Made by a program: the position numbers and the translations under genes
Assembly (NCBI GenBank): GCA_937129385.1
Contig: CAKZNC010000021.1
Coordinates: 1 to 36,853, forward strand
Origin: an uncultured Bacteroidota bacterium
GTDB taxonomy: Bacteria > Bacteroidota > Bacteroidia > Bacteroidales > GCA-2748055
DNA: 36,853 nt
Reading direction: 5' to 3'
Shown: in pieces, positions 8,120 through 15,459 of the stretch
How positions within the stretch are numbered: the first letter of the stretch is position 1
How the letters are laid out: each line of letters begins with the position of its first letter
The notes under the pieces: generated by a model
The model's input: the letters and a program-made list of their open reading frames with translations, nothing else
Database searches by the model: none
Told to the model about the DNA's origin: nothing

Positions 8120-10063
8120 ATGACTGATTTATTTAAACTATTGGAAGAGAAAAGTATTGATTTGCCGGAAAATATCAAAGAGATACTGCAGCAATGTAAA
8201 CAATTCACGATTTTCAATACCACCGGAGAACTTGCTGATGCCTCGACCTGTGGTTCGAAAAACAAACAGTGTGAGGTTACCTATGATATACCGGGAAAGG
8301 GAAAATATACCGAGGCGATATTGCAACGTGTAAAGAATGGGATATCAGCAAATTATACCGAATCATACATGCGTCGCAGGGATCCCGGCACCATGTCTTT
8401 GGCTGATGATCGACCTACAGACAAAAAGCGATTCAGTGAAAAATACGGGTATGAATTTGACGGTTTGCAGAAGGAGACTTTCGATTGGTTGAAGGACCAG
8501 TCACTGGCAGTCTTTTTCTATTTCGCTGGCCGTATGGGGATCGGATCACTGGGCATTGCGATTGCACCTGCAAACGCAGCTTTCTTTGCAATGGGCCTCT
8601 CCATGCTCCAGGAGATCGTACCGGTTGACAGCCTGAAGGAGGGCTCCGAACTCCAGTCTGTGATCTTCGTTGCTCCAGTGTTTCGTCATACCCATTTTAA
8701 CGGAAAGCAGGTTGTTGTGCACAACAGGACCAACAAACTGCACGAGGTTTACGCTTACAACCTTTACCCTGGTCCGAGCGCAAAGAAGGGATTGTATGGC
8801 GTCCTTCTCGACCAGGGCGAGAAAGAGGACTGGATCACAGCACACTGCTCCGCAGTTCAGTCCATAAGTCCGTACGACAATATCACAACCTTCATGCACG
8901 AAGGGGCCAGCGGTGGTGGAAAAAGTGAACTTCACCAGCACATACTCAGGGAAACGGATGGCCGCGTCAAACTCGGGCAAAACAGTGTGACAGGAGAGGA
9001 AAGATTCATAACGATTCCGCGGTTCTGTACATTCCACCCTGTGGCCGACGACATGGCTTTCTGTCATCCTTCCCTGCAAAGAAAGGATGGGAAACTCAGA
9101 ATATTGGATGCCGAAAATGCCTGGTTCATACGCGTCGACAGTGTCAGACAATATGGTGATGATCCCTTCCTGGAAAAGATCACGATCAATCCTGGGAAAC
9201 CCTTGCTTTTCCTGAACATTGATACCAAGCCCGAAGCGACTGCGCTGATCTGGGACCATATTGAAGATGAACCCGGTAAACCATGTCCGAACCCACGCGT
9301 TGTGCTACCGAGGGATACTGTTCCCGATATCATTGACAAACCGGTTTCGGTGGATATACGCAGCTTCGGGATCAGGACCCCGATCTCATCGAGGGAGAAT
9401 CCGACATACGGGATTGCAGGACTGTTCCATATCCTTCCGCCTGCGCTGGCCTGGCTGTGGAGACTGGTATCACCCCGGGGCCATAACAATCCAAGTATAG
9501 TTGGAACAGGCAATATGCAGAGCGAAGGAGTAGGTTCCTATTGGCCCTTTGCAACCGGGAAACGAATTACCCATGCCAACCTGCTCCTCAAACAGATCAT
9601 TGAAACACCGCGAACGACCTTCACACTGGTTCCGAATCAGCACATCGGAGTCTGGGAGGTGGGATTCAAGCCCCAGCTGCTGATGCGTGAATACCTTACC
9701 AGGCGGGGTGTTGCAAAATTGAGAAGTGATCAGCACCAGCCGGCTCGCTGTCCGCTGCTTGGTTACGAACTGAACTATCTGACCATTGAGGGTTCAAAGA
9801 TCCCTTCCAGGTTCCTGAAAACGTATAACCAACCAGAACTGGGAACCGATGGCTACGATGCCGGTGCTGAAGTACTGAAGAAATTTTTCAAGGAGGAATT
9901 ACAAAAATACCTTGATAAAGAGTTGCTGAATACCGGAAAGCGGATCATCGATGCATGTCTGTCTGACGCCAGCATTGAAGAATACAATGAGATCGTACCA
10001 ATGAGCTACCGGTATTCATTCAATAACATGGAGGATTACGAGCAGGGCAATGAGCTCGTTTAG
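8120..10063 (+). CDS. DUF4914-like protein with PEPCK/HPr-kinase-type P-loop
   Basis: The protein has 647 residues, with no signal peptide or membrane helix. A P-loop is centred on EGASGGGKSE (residues 261-270, Lys268). It is preceded by conserved-looking segments (APVFRHTHFNGKQVVVHNRT, about 185-203) and followed by His/Asp-rich stretches (HPVADDMAFCHPS). The overall size and the ASGGGKSE form of the loop recall ATP-dependent PEP carboxykinase and HPr kinase. From memory the best family match is DUF4914, a Bacteroidota protein of unknown function. The reaction is unknown; ATP-dependent phosphotransfer to a small acid or a protein is only an inference from the loop. It is monocistronic by spacing (own promoter, 130 nt to the next gene). 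A Cys/Lys-rich segment at 44-51 (CGSKNKQC) might bind metal. Confidence 0.75.
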   Translation: MTDLFKLLEEKSIDLPENIKEILQQCKQFTIFNTTGELADASTCGSKNKQCEVTYDIPGKGKYTEAILQRVKNGISANYTESYMRRRDPGTMSLADDRPTDKKRFSEKYGYEFDGLQKETFDWLKDQSLAVFFYFAGRMGIGSLGIAIAPANAAFFAMGLSMLQEIVPVDSLKEGSELQSVIFVAPVFRHTHFNGKQVVVHNRTNKLHEVYAYNLYPGPSAKKGLYGVLLDQGEKEDWITAHCSAVQSISPYDNITTFMHEGASGGGKSELHQHILRETDGRVKLGQNSVTGEERFITIPRFCTFHPVADDMAFCHPSLQRKDGKLRILDAENAWFIRVDSVRQYGDDPFLEKITINPGKPLLFLNIDTKPEATALIWDHIEDEPGKPCPNPRVVLPRDTVPDIIDKPVSVDIRSFGIRTPISSRENPTYGIAGLFHILPPALAWLWRLVSPRGHNNPSIVGTGNMQSEGVGSYWPFATGKRITHANLLLKQIIETPRTTFTLVPNQHIGVWEVGFKPQLLMREYLTRRGVAKLRSDQHQPARCPLLGYELNYLTIEGSKIPSRFLKTYNQPELGTDGYDAGAEVLKKFFKEELQKYLDKELLNTGKRIIDACLSDASIEEYNEIVPMSYRYSFNNMEDYEQGNELV

Positions 10064-10166
10064 CAACTGTTCAGAACCTGATCGTCTCTTATGAGGGAAT
10101 AGACGGATAAAAATCATCAAACCCGGGAGTTGTTGGCACCTTTTTCATTCACCTGAACATATATAC

Positions 10167-10174
10167 TATATTTG
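10167..10174 (+). promoter_or_regulatory. Predicted promoter -7 element of the rimK operon
   Basis: TATATTTG is an exact TAnnTTTG match. It overlaps the TTG at 10172 that begins the longest reading frame, so transcription should start near 10180 and that TTG cannot be the start codon. The -33 region is T-rich (10141-10146) without a clear TTG. The leader would be only about 10-15 nt before the TTG start at 10193. Confidence 0.6.
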
Positions 10175-10192
10175 TATCTTAGACAGGTGACT

Positions 10193-10642
10193 TTGAAAAA
10201 ACGGGGAAAAAAAATAATCGGACGCAGGGATAAGGCAGACTTTCCCTGTCTTTTGCTCAGCAATATTGATGTGAAGATCGATACCGGGGCTTACACCTCC
10301 TCCATACATTGTGAACATATTGAAGAGATACAGGTTGAAGGAGAGAAGGCCATCAGGTTCAGGTTGCTTGACAGCACCCACCCGGAATACAACAACAAGG
10401 AATTTACCTTCCCTGATTACAGGCAGAAACTGGTGAAGAACTCTTTTGGTGTTACTGAGAAAAGGTATGTAATCGAAACAACCATCACTCTTTTCGGTGA
10501 AGAGATCAGGTCAGCCTTTACATTAAGTGAACGCGGAGAAATGAAATATCCGGTGCTGCTTGGCCGAAAACTATTGAACCGCAGGTTCCTGGTCGATACA
10601 ATGAAGATCAACCTATCCTACAAAGAAAAATTAAAAGCATAA
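10193..10642 (+). CDS. Retropepsin-like 'ATP-dependent zinc protease' family protein (RimB-type)
   Basis: The protein has 149 residues from the TTG at 10193 ([18 protein letters not shown]). I preferred this start because a promoter element lies at 10167-10174 and because family members begin with a short basic segment before IIGRR. The family signature [12 protein letters not shown] (Asp30-Thr-Gly-Ala) is an aspartic-protease-like motif. [14 protein letters not shown] near the C-terminus is the second conserved block of PF05618. The family name 'ATP-dependent zinc protease' is historical, and the fold is retropepsin-like. It is the first gene of an operon with rimK (7-nt gap). In Pseudomonas a protein of this type, RimB, is linked to RimK function, so the likely role is in processing or controlling S6 glutamylation. 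GTG at 10187 is an alternative start. Confidence 0.85.
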   Translation: MKKRGKKIIGRRDKADFPCLLLSNIDVKIDTGAYTSSIHCEHIEEIQVEGEKAIRFRLLDSTHPEYNNKEFTFPDYRQKLVKNSFGVTEKRYVIETTITLFGEEIRSAFTLSERGEMKYPVLLGRKLLNRRFLVDTMKINLSYKEKLKA

Positions 10643-10649
10643 TTACTTA

Positions 10650-11522
10650 ATGAAAATCGTAATATTATCCCGTAACCCGGAACTGTATTCCACCCGCAGA
10701 ATGGTCGAGGCAGCAGAGAAGAAAGGTCACGAAGCAATGGTGGTGGACCATCTTAAGTGCAACATTGAAATAGAAAAAAAGAAACCCCGCATCTTTTACC
10801 AGGGACAATACCTCGAAGGTGTAGATGCAGTGATTCCCAGGATCGGAGCTTCTGTCACCTTTTACGGAACAGCAGTGGTGCGGCAGTTCGAAATGATGAA
10901 GATCTTCACAGCTGTGGAGTCCCAGGCATTGATCAGGTCGCGTGACAAACTCCGGAGTATGCAGATTCTTGCCCGGGCAGGGGTCGGTCTGCCTAAAACT
11001 GTATTTACCAATTACTCCAAGGATGTGGAACATCTCGTTGATTCCGTGGGCGGTGCACCGCTCGTGATCAAACTACTGGAAGGAACGCAGGGTCTGGGGG
11101 TCGTGATGGCAGAAACCAAAAATGCTGCCAAATCAATCATTGAGGCATTCAACGGACTGAAGGCCAGGGTTATTGCCCAGGAATTCGTCGAAGAAGCCGG
11201 TGGTGCCGATGTCCGCGCATTCGTCGTGGAAGGAAATATTGTGGGTGCGATGAAAAGACAAGGCAAGAAAGGAGAATTCAGATCGAACCTGCATCGGGGA
11301 GGTACTGCCACCATTGTTGAACTTTCAGAAGAAGAACGAAATACTGCTCTGAAAGCAGCGCGCGTACTCGGACTTGGAATTGCAGGGGTTGACATGCTCC
11401 AGTCAAAAAACGGTCCCCTGGTGATCGAGGTGAACTCCTCACCCGGACTTGAAGGCATTGAGGGAGCCACGGGAAAGGATATCGCAAGGGAGATCATCAG
11501 CTACGTCGAGAGAAATGTCTGA
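10650..11522 (+). CDS. rimK: RimK family ATP-grasp ligase (ribosomal protein S6--L-glutamate ligase)
   Basis: The protein has 290 residues, close to the 300 of E. coli RimK. The ATP-grasp domain shows Lys141 in [13 protein letters not shown] (ATP-binding loop), [17 protein letters not shown] (about 177-193), FRSNLHRGG (210-218), Asp248 in AGVDML, and the Mg2+-binding Glu260/Asn262 pair in [15 protein letters not shown]. RimK adds glutamate residues to the C-terminus of ribosomal protein S6 and can make poly-alpha-glutamate. Target specificity in this organism is inferred. It lies 7 nt after the retropepsin-like gene and overlaps the downstream hydrolase by 8 nt, so the three are tightly coupled. 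Confidence 0.93.
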   Translation: MKIVILSRNPELYSTRRMVEAAEKKGHEAMVVDHLKCNIEIEKKKPRIFYQGQYLEGVDAVIPRIGASVTFYGTAVVRQFEMMKIFTAVESQALIRSRDKLRSMQILARAGVGLPKTVFTNYSKDVEHLVDSVGGAPLVIKLLEGTQGLGVVMAETKNAAKSIIEAFNGLKARVIAQEFVEEAGGADVRAFVVEGNIVGAMKRQGKKGEFRSNLHRGGTATIVELSEEERNTALKAARVLGLGIAGVDMLQSKNGPLVIEVNSSPGLEGIEGATGKDIAREIISYVERNV

Positions 11523-12462
11523 TCATACCATCCATATCCTGGGAAAAGAGATCCATCCCGGCCAGAGCGAAAGACTCGAACTGGAGGTGGCCCGCCTCCA
11601 TACCAGGAACCGCATCCAGGTACCGATCAACATTGAACGTGCAGAAGAGGAAGGACCGGTGCTCCTGCTGATCGCCGGAATACATGGGGATGAGACCAAT
11701 GGCGTGGCAATCGTCCGGGAGATTATCAATTCAGGATTTCATAAGCCTACACGTGGTACGATCATCACCATACCGGTTTTTAATGTATTCGGATTCCTGA
11801 ACCAATCCCGGGAACTTCCGGACGGGAAAGACCTGAACAGGGTATTTCCCGGATCTGAAAATGGATCACTTGCAAGCCAGTTTGCTTTTCATTTTCGTAC
11901 CAGGATAGCACCGCTTGTTGATGTTGGCATCGATTTCCATACCGGTAGTGCCGACCGTGATAATATCACCCAGGTAAGATGCGATTTCAGAATTGAGGGA
12001 ATGAATGAGCTTGCCATGGCATTCGGCGCTCCGTTTGCCATTCACTCAAAAGGCATCCCGAAATCGATCCGCGAGACCATGACCAAACTGGGTAAAAAAA
12101 TGCTGCTTTTCGAAGGAGGCAAAACAAAGAGTCTTGATCATGAAGTGATCAACCACGGCGTCCGGGGAGCCATCAATGTGATGCGATACCTGGGAATGCA
12201 GAACGGGGAACCCGAGATCATAAAACCATCAGTCGTCATCCGGAAAACAAAATGGATGCGGTCACCCTCCTCGGGCCTTTTCTTCCCCGAGAATGTCAAC
12301 GGTACCCTGGTAAACAGAAAAGCGTTACTTGGTACGATCAAGGATCCTTATGGGGATTATGAAAAGAAGGTCCTGGCTCCTGCTTCCGGACACATCATTT
12401 GTTCAAATACCGCTGCGATTGTAAATCGTGGGGATGCCCTGTTTCACCTGAGTGCAGACTGA
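11515..12462 (+). CDS. Aspartoacylase/succinylglutamate desuccinylase-family zinc hydrolase
   Basis: The protein has 315 residues. I start it at the ATG at 11515 ([10 protein letters not shown]), overlapping rimK by 8 nt. Upstream in-frame sequence to 11449 lies inside rimK. The M14-like AstE/AspA signatures are present: zinc ligands His57 and Glu60 in [10 protein letters not shown], the substrate motif DLNRVFPG (107-114), and the third ligand His142 in IDFHTGS. Enzymes of this family hydrolyse amide bonds of N-acyl amino acids (succinyl-glutamate, acetyl-aspartate), and members often sit next to rimK. A role in clipping glutamyl or acylated-glutamyl products made by the neighbouring ligase is plausible but unproven. 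The C-terminal part (about 225-315) carries a beta-rich segment ending ALFHLSAD, as in other members. Confidence 0.85.
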   Translation: MSDHTIHILGKEIHPGQSERLELEVARLHTRNRIQVPINIERAEEEGPVLLLIAGIHGDETNGVAIVREIINSGFHKPTRGTIITIPVFNVFGFLNQSRELPDGKDLNRVFPGSENGSLASQFAFHFRTRIAPLVDVGIDFHTGSADRDNITQVRCDFRIEGMNELAMAFGAPFAIHSKGIPKSIRETMTKLGKKMLLFEGGKTKSLDHEVINHGVRGAINVMRYLGMQNGEPEIIKPSVVIRKTKWMRSPSSGLFFPENVNGTLVNRKALLGTIKDPYGDYEKKVLAPASGHIICSNTAAIVNRGDALFHLSAD

Positions 12463-12473
12463 TTACACCACTG

Positions 12474-12575
12474 ACCTGACAATGCGATATTTTGTCTTGA
12501 AGCATCCATTCTATTGATTATTAAGAATCATTCCAAAGAAGCATTTACAAAACAAGTAATGCTTGTGTGTCAGGT
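12474..12575 (+). other. Possible structured element (closing stem with three inner hairpins)
   Basis: An 8-bp perfect inverted repeat (ACCTGACA 12474-12481, TGTCAGGT 12568-12575) encloses three smaller stems: ATGC/GCAT (12482-12485, 12502-12505), TGATT/AATCA (12515-12519, 12526-12530) and AAGCATT/AATGCTT (12539-12545, 12558-12564). The layout resembles a four-way junction. It lies just downstream of the hydrolase gene and before the promoter at 12671, so it is not in that promoter's leader. It might be the 3' end of the rimK operon message or a small RNA. Chance folding in AT-rich DNA is a real alternative. Confidence 0.3.
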
Positions 12576-12620
12576 ACTTAACAATGTGCCGCTCCCTGCC
12601 TGACTTCTCCAATGCCGCGC

Positions 12621-12651
12621 ACATGTTATTCAACATGTTATTCAAATAACA
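12621..12651 (+). repeat. Tandem 12-mer duplication with overlapping palindrome upstream of the porin gene
   Basis: ACATGTTATTCA occurs twice back to back (12621-12632, 12633-12644). The second copy continues into AATAACA, giving TGTTATT-CA-AATAACA (12636-12642 and 12645-12651), and the junction makes the palindrome AACATGTT. This lies 20-50 nt upstream of the TATATTTG element, where an activator or repressor site would be expected. Confidence 0.5.
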
Positions 12652-12670
12652 TTCATTTCATTCCTCGCTA

Positions 12671-12678
12671 TATATTTG
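12671..12678 (+). promoter_or_regulatory. Predicted promoter -7 element of the porin-like gene
   Basis: TATATTTG is an exact TAnnTTTG match. No TTG is found at the usual -33 distance, which could fit a promoter that needs an activator bound at the repeats just upstream. The leader would be about 120 nt. Confidence 0.6.
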
Positions 12679-12679
12679 T

Positions 12680-12730
12680 CCTATCTTTTTGATAGGATTT
12701 ATAGTGTTTGTAGTTTTACAACTGCAAACA
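12680..12730 (+). promoter_or_regulatory. Two hairpins at the start and in the leader of the porin-like gene
   Basis: CCTATC-TTTTT-GATAGG (12680-12696) spans the expected transcription start and so may be a protein-binding operator. TGTTTGTAGTT-TTAC-AACTGCAAACA (12705-12730) forms an 11-bp stem with a 4-nt loop that is complete in RNA if one G-U pair is allowed. It sits in the leader about 75 nt before the ATG. The remaining leader to 12804 is A-rich and unstructured. Confidence 0.5.
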
Positions 12731-12804
12731 TCCTAAAAACCAGAATACTGTCTGTAAAAACAACAATAAAAAGAAATACGCTTTAATCATTAAACATCAT
12801 TAAA

Positions 12805-13980
12805 ATGAAAAGAACAATTCTATTGCTCGTCGCAATCTTTTTCACCGGTTACACATTTGCACAAAACTATGAGACGCCGCAGATTGATGACCAGGAATTT
12901 GAAAAAGTAAAAGTATCTGTCGGTGCAGATTTCGCTCTGCAACTGCAGGCGCTGGATCATGAAGCTCCCAACTTACCTGCAGAGGTTGAACTGACGGAAC
13001 TGATGAACAACTTCAACCTCCCGACGGCCAACCTGAGTGTTACAGCCGACCTGGCACCAGGAGTACAGTTATATATTAACAATTTCATGTCATCCCGTCA
13101 CCATAACGAAGCATGGGTTGAAGGGGGTTACCTGATCATTGATCAACTCCCATTTTTGCCGGGAACAGATGACCTGATGCAGTACTTCACCATCAAGGCC
13201 GGGGTAATGAGCCCGAACTACGGAGATGCTCATTTCTACCGGAGTAACAATGCCTCCGTCCTGAATAATCCATTCGTCGGCAACTTTATTATGGACAATT
13301 ATACCACGAACCCAGGATTGGAGATCATGTACCGAAACAATGGAATTCTTGCCATGGTGGGCACCAACAATGGTCGCCTGAACTACGGACGTGGCAACAA
13401 CCTCGGAGAGGACCTCGTTTTCAACTGGAAAATTGGATATGACACGGAACTCAACGAAGACCTCCGTGTGCGCGGAACTGTTTCGGGATATCATGTTCCG
13501 GACGGACACAGCGGTGCTTACCTTTGGGGTGGAGACCGTGCCGGTGCACGCTACTACCATGTGATGGATACCGTGAATGGCGACAACTTCCGCTCAGGAC
13601 GCTGGGACCCGGGATCAGGACAGTCTCAAATGACTGCTATCCAGGGAGCACTTACAGTGTGGTTCCACGGACTTGAAGTATTCGGTTTCTACGAAAACAT
13701 GACGGGAGTAAGCCGGGGTGCTGACCAGCACTTCAACCAGCTGGGTGTCCAAGCCAAGTATACCTATAAATCATTCTTCCTTGCCACACGCTACAACACG
13801 GTTGATAACAATGATGGCTCAACCGTTGACAGACTCAATATCGGCGGTGGCTGGTTCATGACCGACAATGTGCTGCTGAAACTCGACTATGTCAATCAAA
13901 ATTACAACGGACCTGCGCACGATCACCTCGAAGGCGGATCATTCAACGGGATCGTTTTTGAAGCAGGGATCAGTTTCTAA
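12805..13980 (+). CDS. Outer-membrane porin-like beta-barrel protein
   Basis: The protein has 391 residues. A signal peptide (MKRTILLLVAIFFTGYTFA) is cleaved before QNYETP. The mature protein shows regular alternating strands across its full length (TANLSVTADLAPGVQLYINNF, NGILAMVGTNNGRLNYG) and ends in a strand with a C-terminal Phe (VFEAGISF), the usual barrel end signal. Size and strand pattern suggest a 16- to 18-strand porin of the Bacteroidota 'porin/OprP-like' type. The substrate is unknown. It is a single-gene unit with promoter and hairpins upstream (12621-12730) and a strong terminator at 14001-14037. The elaborate leader suggests its expression is regulated. Confidence 0.82.
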   Translation: MKRTILLLVAIFFTGYTFAQNYETPQIDDQEFEKVKVSVGADFALQLQALDHEAPNLPAEVELTELMNNFNLPTANLSVTADLAPGVQLYINNFMSSRHHNEAWVEGGYLIIDQLPFLPGTDDLMQYFTIKAGVMSPNYGDAHFYRSNNASVLNNPFVGNFIMDNYTTNPGLEIMYRNNGILAMVGTNNGRLNYGRGNNLGEDLVFNWKIGYDTELNEDLRVRGTVSGYHVPDGHSGAYLWGGDRAGARYYHVMDTVNGDNFRSGRWDPGSGQSQMTAIQGALTVWFHGLEVFGFYENMTGVSRGADQHFNQLGVQAKYTYKSFFLATRYNTVDNNDGSTVDRLNIGGGWFMTDNVLLKLDYVNQNYNGPAHDHLEGGSFNGIVFEAGISF

Positions 13981-14000
13981 AATTAATTTAAATGTAAAGG

Positions 14001-14037
14001 CATCCGCAGGGCAGGACGTAATCTTTCCCTGCGGATG
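14001..14037 (+). terminator. Intrinsic terminator after the porin-like gene
   Basis: A perfect 11-bp stem pairs CATCCGCAGGG (14001-14011) with CCCTGCGGATG (14027-14037). It has a 15-nt loop and is followed by TTTAT. It begins 20 nt after the stop codon. Confidence 0.75.
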
Positions 14038-14157
14038 TTTATACGTAATGCTCCCTAACGTGCTAACGAAAATTGTATTGCCAATTTCACAATTTGATGG
14101 ATCTGACAGCGTGCACTCAACAAGCGAACCTGGAGAAAAACCAAATCAGACAAAATT

Positions 14158-14535
14158 ATGAAAACTAGCAATTTTAAAAAGATCACCACAGGCGTCCTGG
14201 GAGTGTACCTGATCATCTATGCACTCAACCAGTTTTTCCATTTCATGCCCACAAGCTATGGGCAAATGCCTAAATTCACCCAGGATTACCTGGATGCCAT
14301 TCTTCCATTTCTACCTGCGCTTTACATCTTTGAGATCCTGGTCGGAATTGTACTGATCATGCATAAATGGGTCCCGTTTATCGCCCTTGTGCTTGCTCCC
14401 CTTTCGATCAATTTCCTGATCTTCAACTTCGCAAATGGTGGATGGAACATAATCTCAGCAGCATTTGTGGCCCTGATGAACCTTGTAATGATCTACCAGT
14501 ACAGGGATAGCTATAAACCACTTTTCAGATCGTAA
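14158..14535 (+). CDS. DoxX-like small integral membrane protein
   Basis: The protein has 125 residues with four hydrophobic helices (about 11-28, 51-66, 71-91, 96-112) and short loops. The helix-1 pattern VLGVYLIIYALNQFFHFMP is typical of DoxX/DoxD-family membrane proteins. Some family members pair with soluble redox proteins and quinones, but the function here is not known. The 177-nt upstream gap contains the porin terminator. No clear TAnnTTTG promoter was found, though an AATTTG at 14091-14096 is a weak candidate. It is distinct from the DoxX domain in the fusion gene at 20321. Confidence 0.75.
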   Translation: MKTSNFKKITTGVLGVYLIIYALNQFFHFMPTSYGQMPKFTQDYLDAILPFLPALYIFEILVGIVLIMHKWVPFIALVLAPLSINFLIFNFANGGWNIISAAFVALMNLVMIYQYRDSYKPLFRS

Positions 14536-14540
14536 ATCGA

Positions 14541-14669
14541 TCAAGTCTCCTTTTTCAGGAATTCAAATTCGATGACAACTGTTACGGTGGTTTCATCCGT
14601 CCCGTTATTGTCCAGGTCCAGCTGATCGGCCTCCCCCGGCATCTGCAGGATCATCACACTGCCAAAACC
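14541..14669 (-). pseudogene. Possible 3' remnant of a protein-coding gene
   Basis: The minus strand from 14669 to the TGA at 14543-14541 reads as a coherent 42-residue acidic peptide (GSVMILQMPGEADQLDLDNN, then about 18 more residues ending EFLKKET). Its codon use is like that of the neighbours. A stop lies directly before it (14672-14670), and there is no start with a leader. It looks like the tail of a lost gene with a DxDNNGTD calcium-loop-like segment. A very short real gene from the ATG at 14654 (37 residues) is the alternative. No family was recognised. Confidence 0.3.
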
Positions 14670-14827
14670 TCACAACTGTACGTAATCGCACACCTTGTCA
14701 CATCTCCGTGCGATTTTAACAATTTTTATTGTGAGCCATAAACATTGTATACTATTGATATACTGTTTTTTACGTGCTTTGGCACGCTATGTGTTTATAA
14801 GGAGACAACAGCAAAAAATGTTATACA

Positions 14828-15370
14828 ATGAAAGCAAAGATCGGCATTAAGAGGAATACAGGAGCACTGACAATGATGATGGCAATGATCCTGATTGCAA
14901 CTTCCATCAATGCACAGGGAATTCTTGTTGAGGGCGTATCAAAACTTATTCATTCATTATTGAATGACAGAACTGAATCAAAGTCCCTTTATACGACCAC
15001 CAAGTTCACCAGTCATGAGGACAGCTATCATTTTCATACCGATTATCATCCTGTTGTTTCCGATCGCTTCGCTATCGACGACCTGGAAATTGTTTATGAA
15101 CCACGGGTAGTTATCGAAGATTGGATGTCGGAGGCCCTGGTGGATGAGATCGATATTCCGGTCAAAACAGAGAAATGGATGGTACAGCCGATTTCAAAAA
15201 ATATCGAAACTGTTCCGGTCGTTGAAAACTGGATGACAAAACAGATCACTGAAAAAAGTGAACCAGCGATTACTCTTGAGGATTGGATGACAGTTCCCTT
15301 GCATTCATCCGGGACTAATAAGGAAAAAAAGATAGAGGTTGAATTATGGATGACCGCAATGCTCAGATAA
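14828..15370 (+). CDS. Small secreted protein with five Trp-Met repeats (unknown family)
   Basis: The protein has 180 residues. A signal peptide (about 1-30, TMMMAMILIATSINAQ) predicts export. The C-terminal half holds five copies of a short motif, hydrophobic-Glu-x-Trp-Met followed by polar residues and Leu/Ile: EDWM at 97-100, EKWM 115-118, ENWM 133-136, EDWM 151-154 and ELWM 172-175. The first four are exactly 18 residues apart and the last is 21. The segment before the repeats is His/Tyr/Asp-rich (HEDSYHFHTDYHP). No known domain was recognised and no T9SS tail is present. An AAGGAG (14799-14804) sits 13 nt before another ATG (14818) that opens a 10-codon frame overlapping this gene's start, so translation may be coupled. 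A hairpin CGTGC-TTTG-GCACG (14773-14786) lies just upstream. Confidence 0.75.
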   Translation: MKAKIGIKRNTGALTMMMAMILIATSINAQGILVEGVSKLIHSLLNDRTESKSLYTTTKFTSHEDSYHFHTDYHPVVSDRFAIDDLEIVYEPRVVIEDWMSEALVDEIDIPVKTEKWMVQPISKNIETVPVVENWMTKQITEKSEPAITLEDWMTVPLHSSGTNKEKKIEVELWMTAMLR

Positions 15371-15425
15371 TAGCATTAAAGGCAGAAAACTTTGGGTGAC
15401 GCTCCCATCAACATCAATATATTTC

Positions 15426-15453
15426 ACAGCCGGTTCCCGTTGGAGCCGGCTGT
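15426..15453 (+). terminator. Bidirectional terminator between convergent genes
   Basis: ACAGCCGGTTC (15426-15436) pairs with GAGCCGGCTGT (15443-15453) over 11 bp with one wobble and a 6-nt loop, followed by TTTATCTT. It lies between the rightward Trp-Met protein gene and the leftward dehydrogenase, and ends 6 nt before the latter's stop. On the minus strand it is preceded by the coding end and followed by an A/T-rich run, so it can serve both. Confidence 0.75.
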
Positions 15454-15459
15454 TTATCT

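Noticed and set aside
8546-9259. 237-codon minus-strand frame inside the P-loop protein gene.
   Set aside because: Antisense shadow of a long, convincing gene. No domain or start signal.
10172-10192. TTG at 10172 as start of the retropepsin-like gene.
   Set aside because: It is part of an exact TATATTTG promoter element. Family members begin near the MKKxxKKIIGRR region at 10193.
12474-12575. tRNA gene suggested by the cloverleaf-like arms.
   Set aside because: No TTCRANNY T-loop, no 7-nt anticodon loop, no CCA or usual arm lengths. It is 102 nt and AT-rich.
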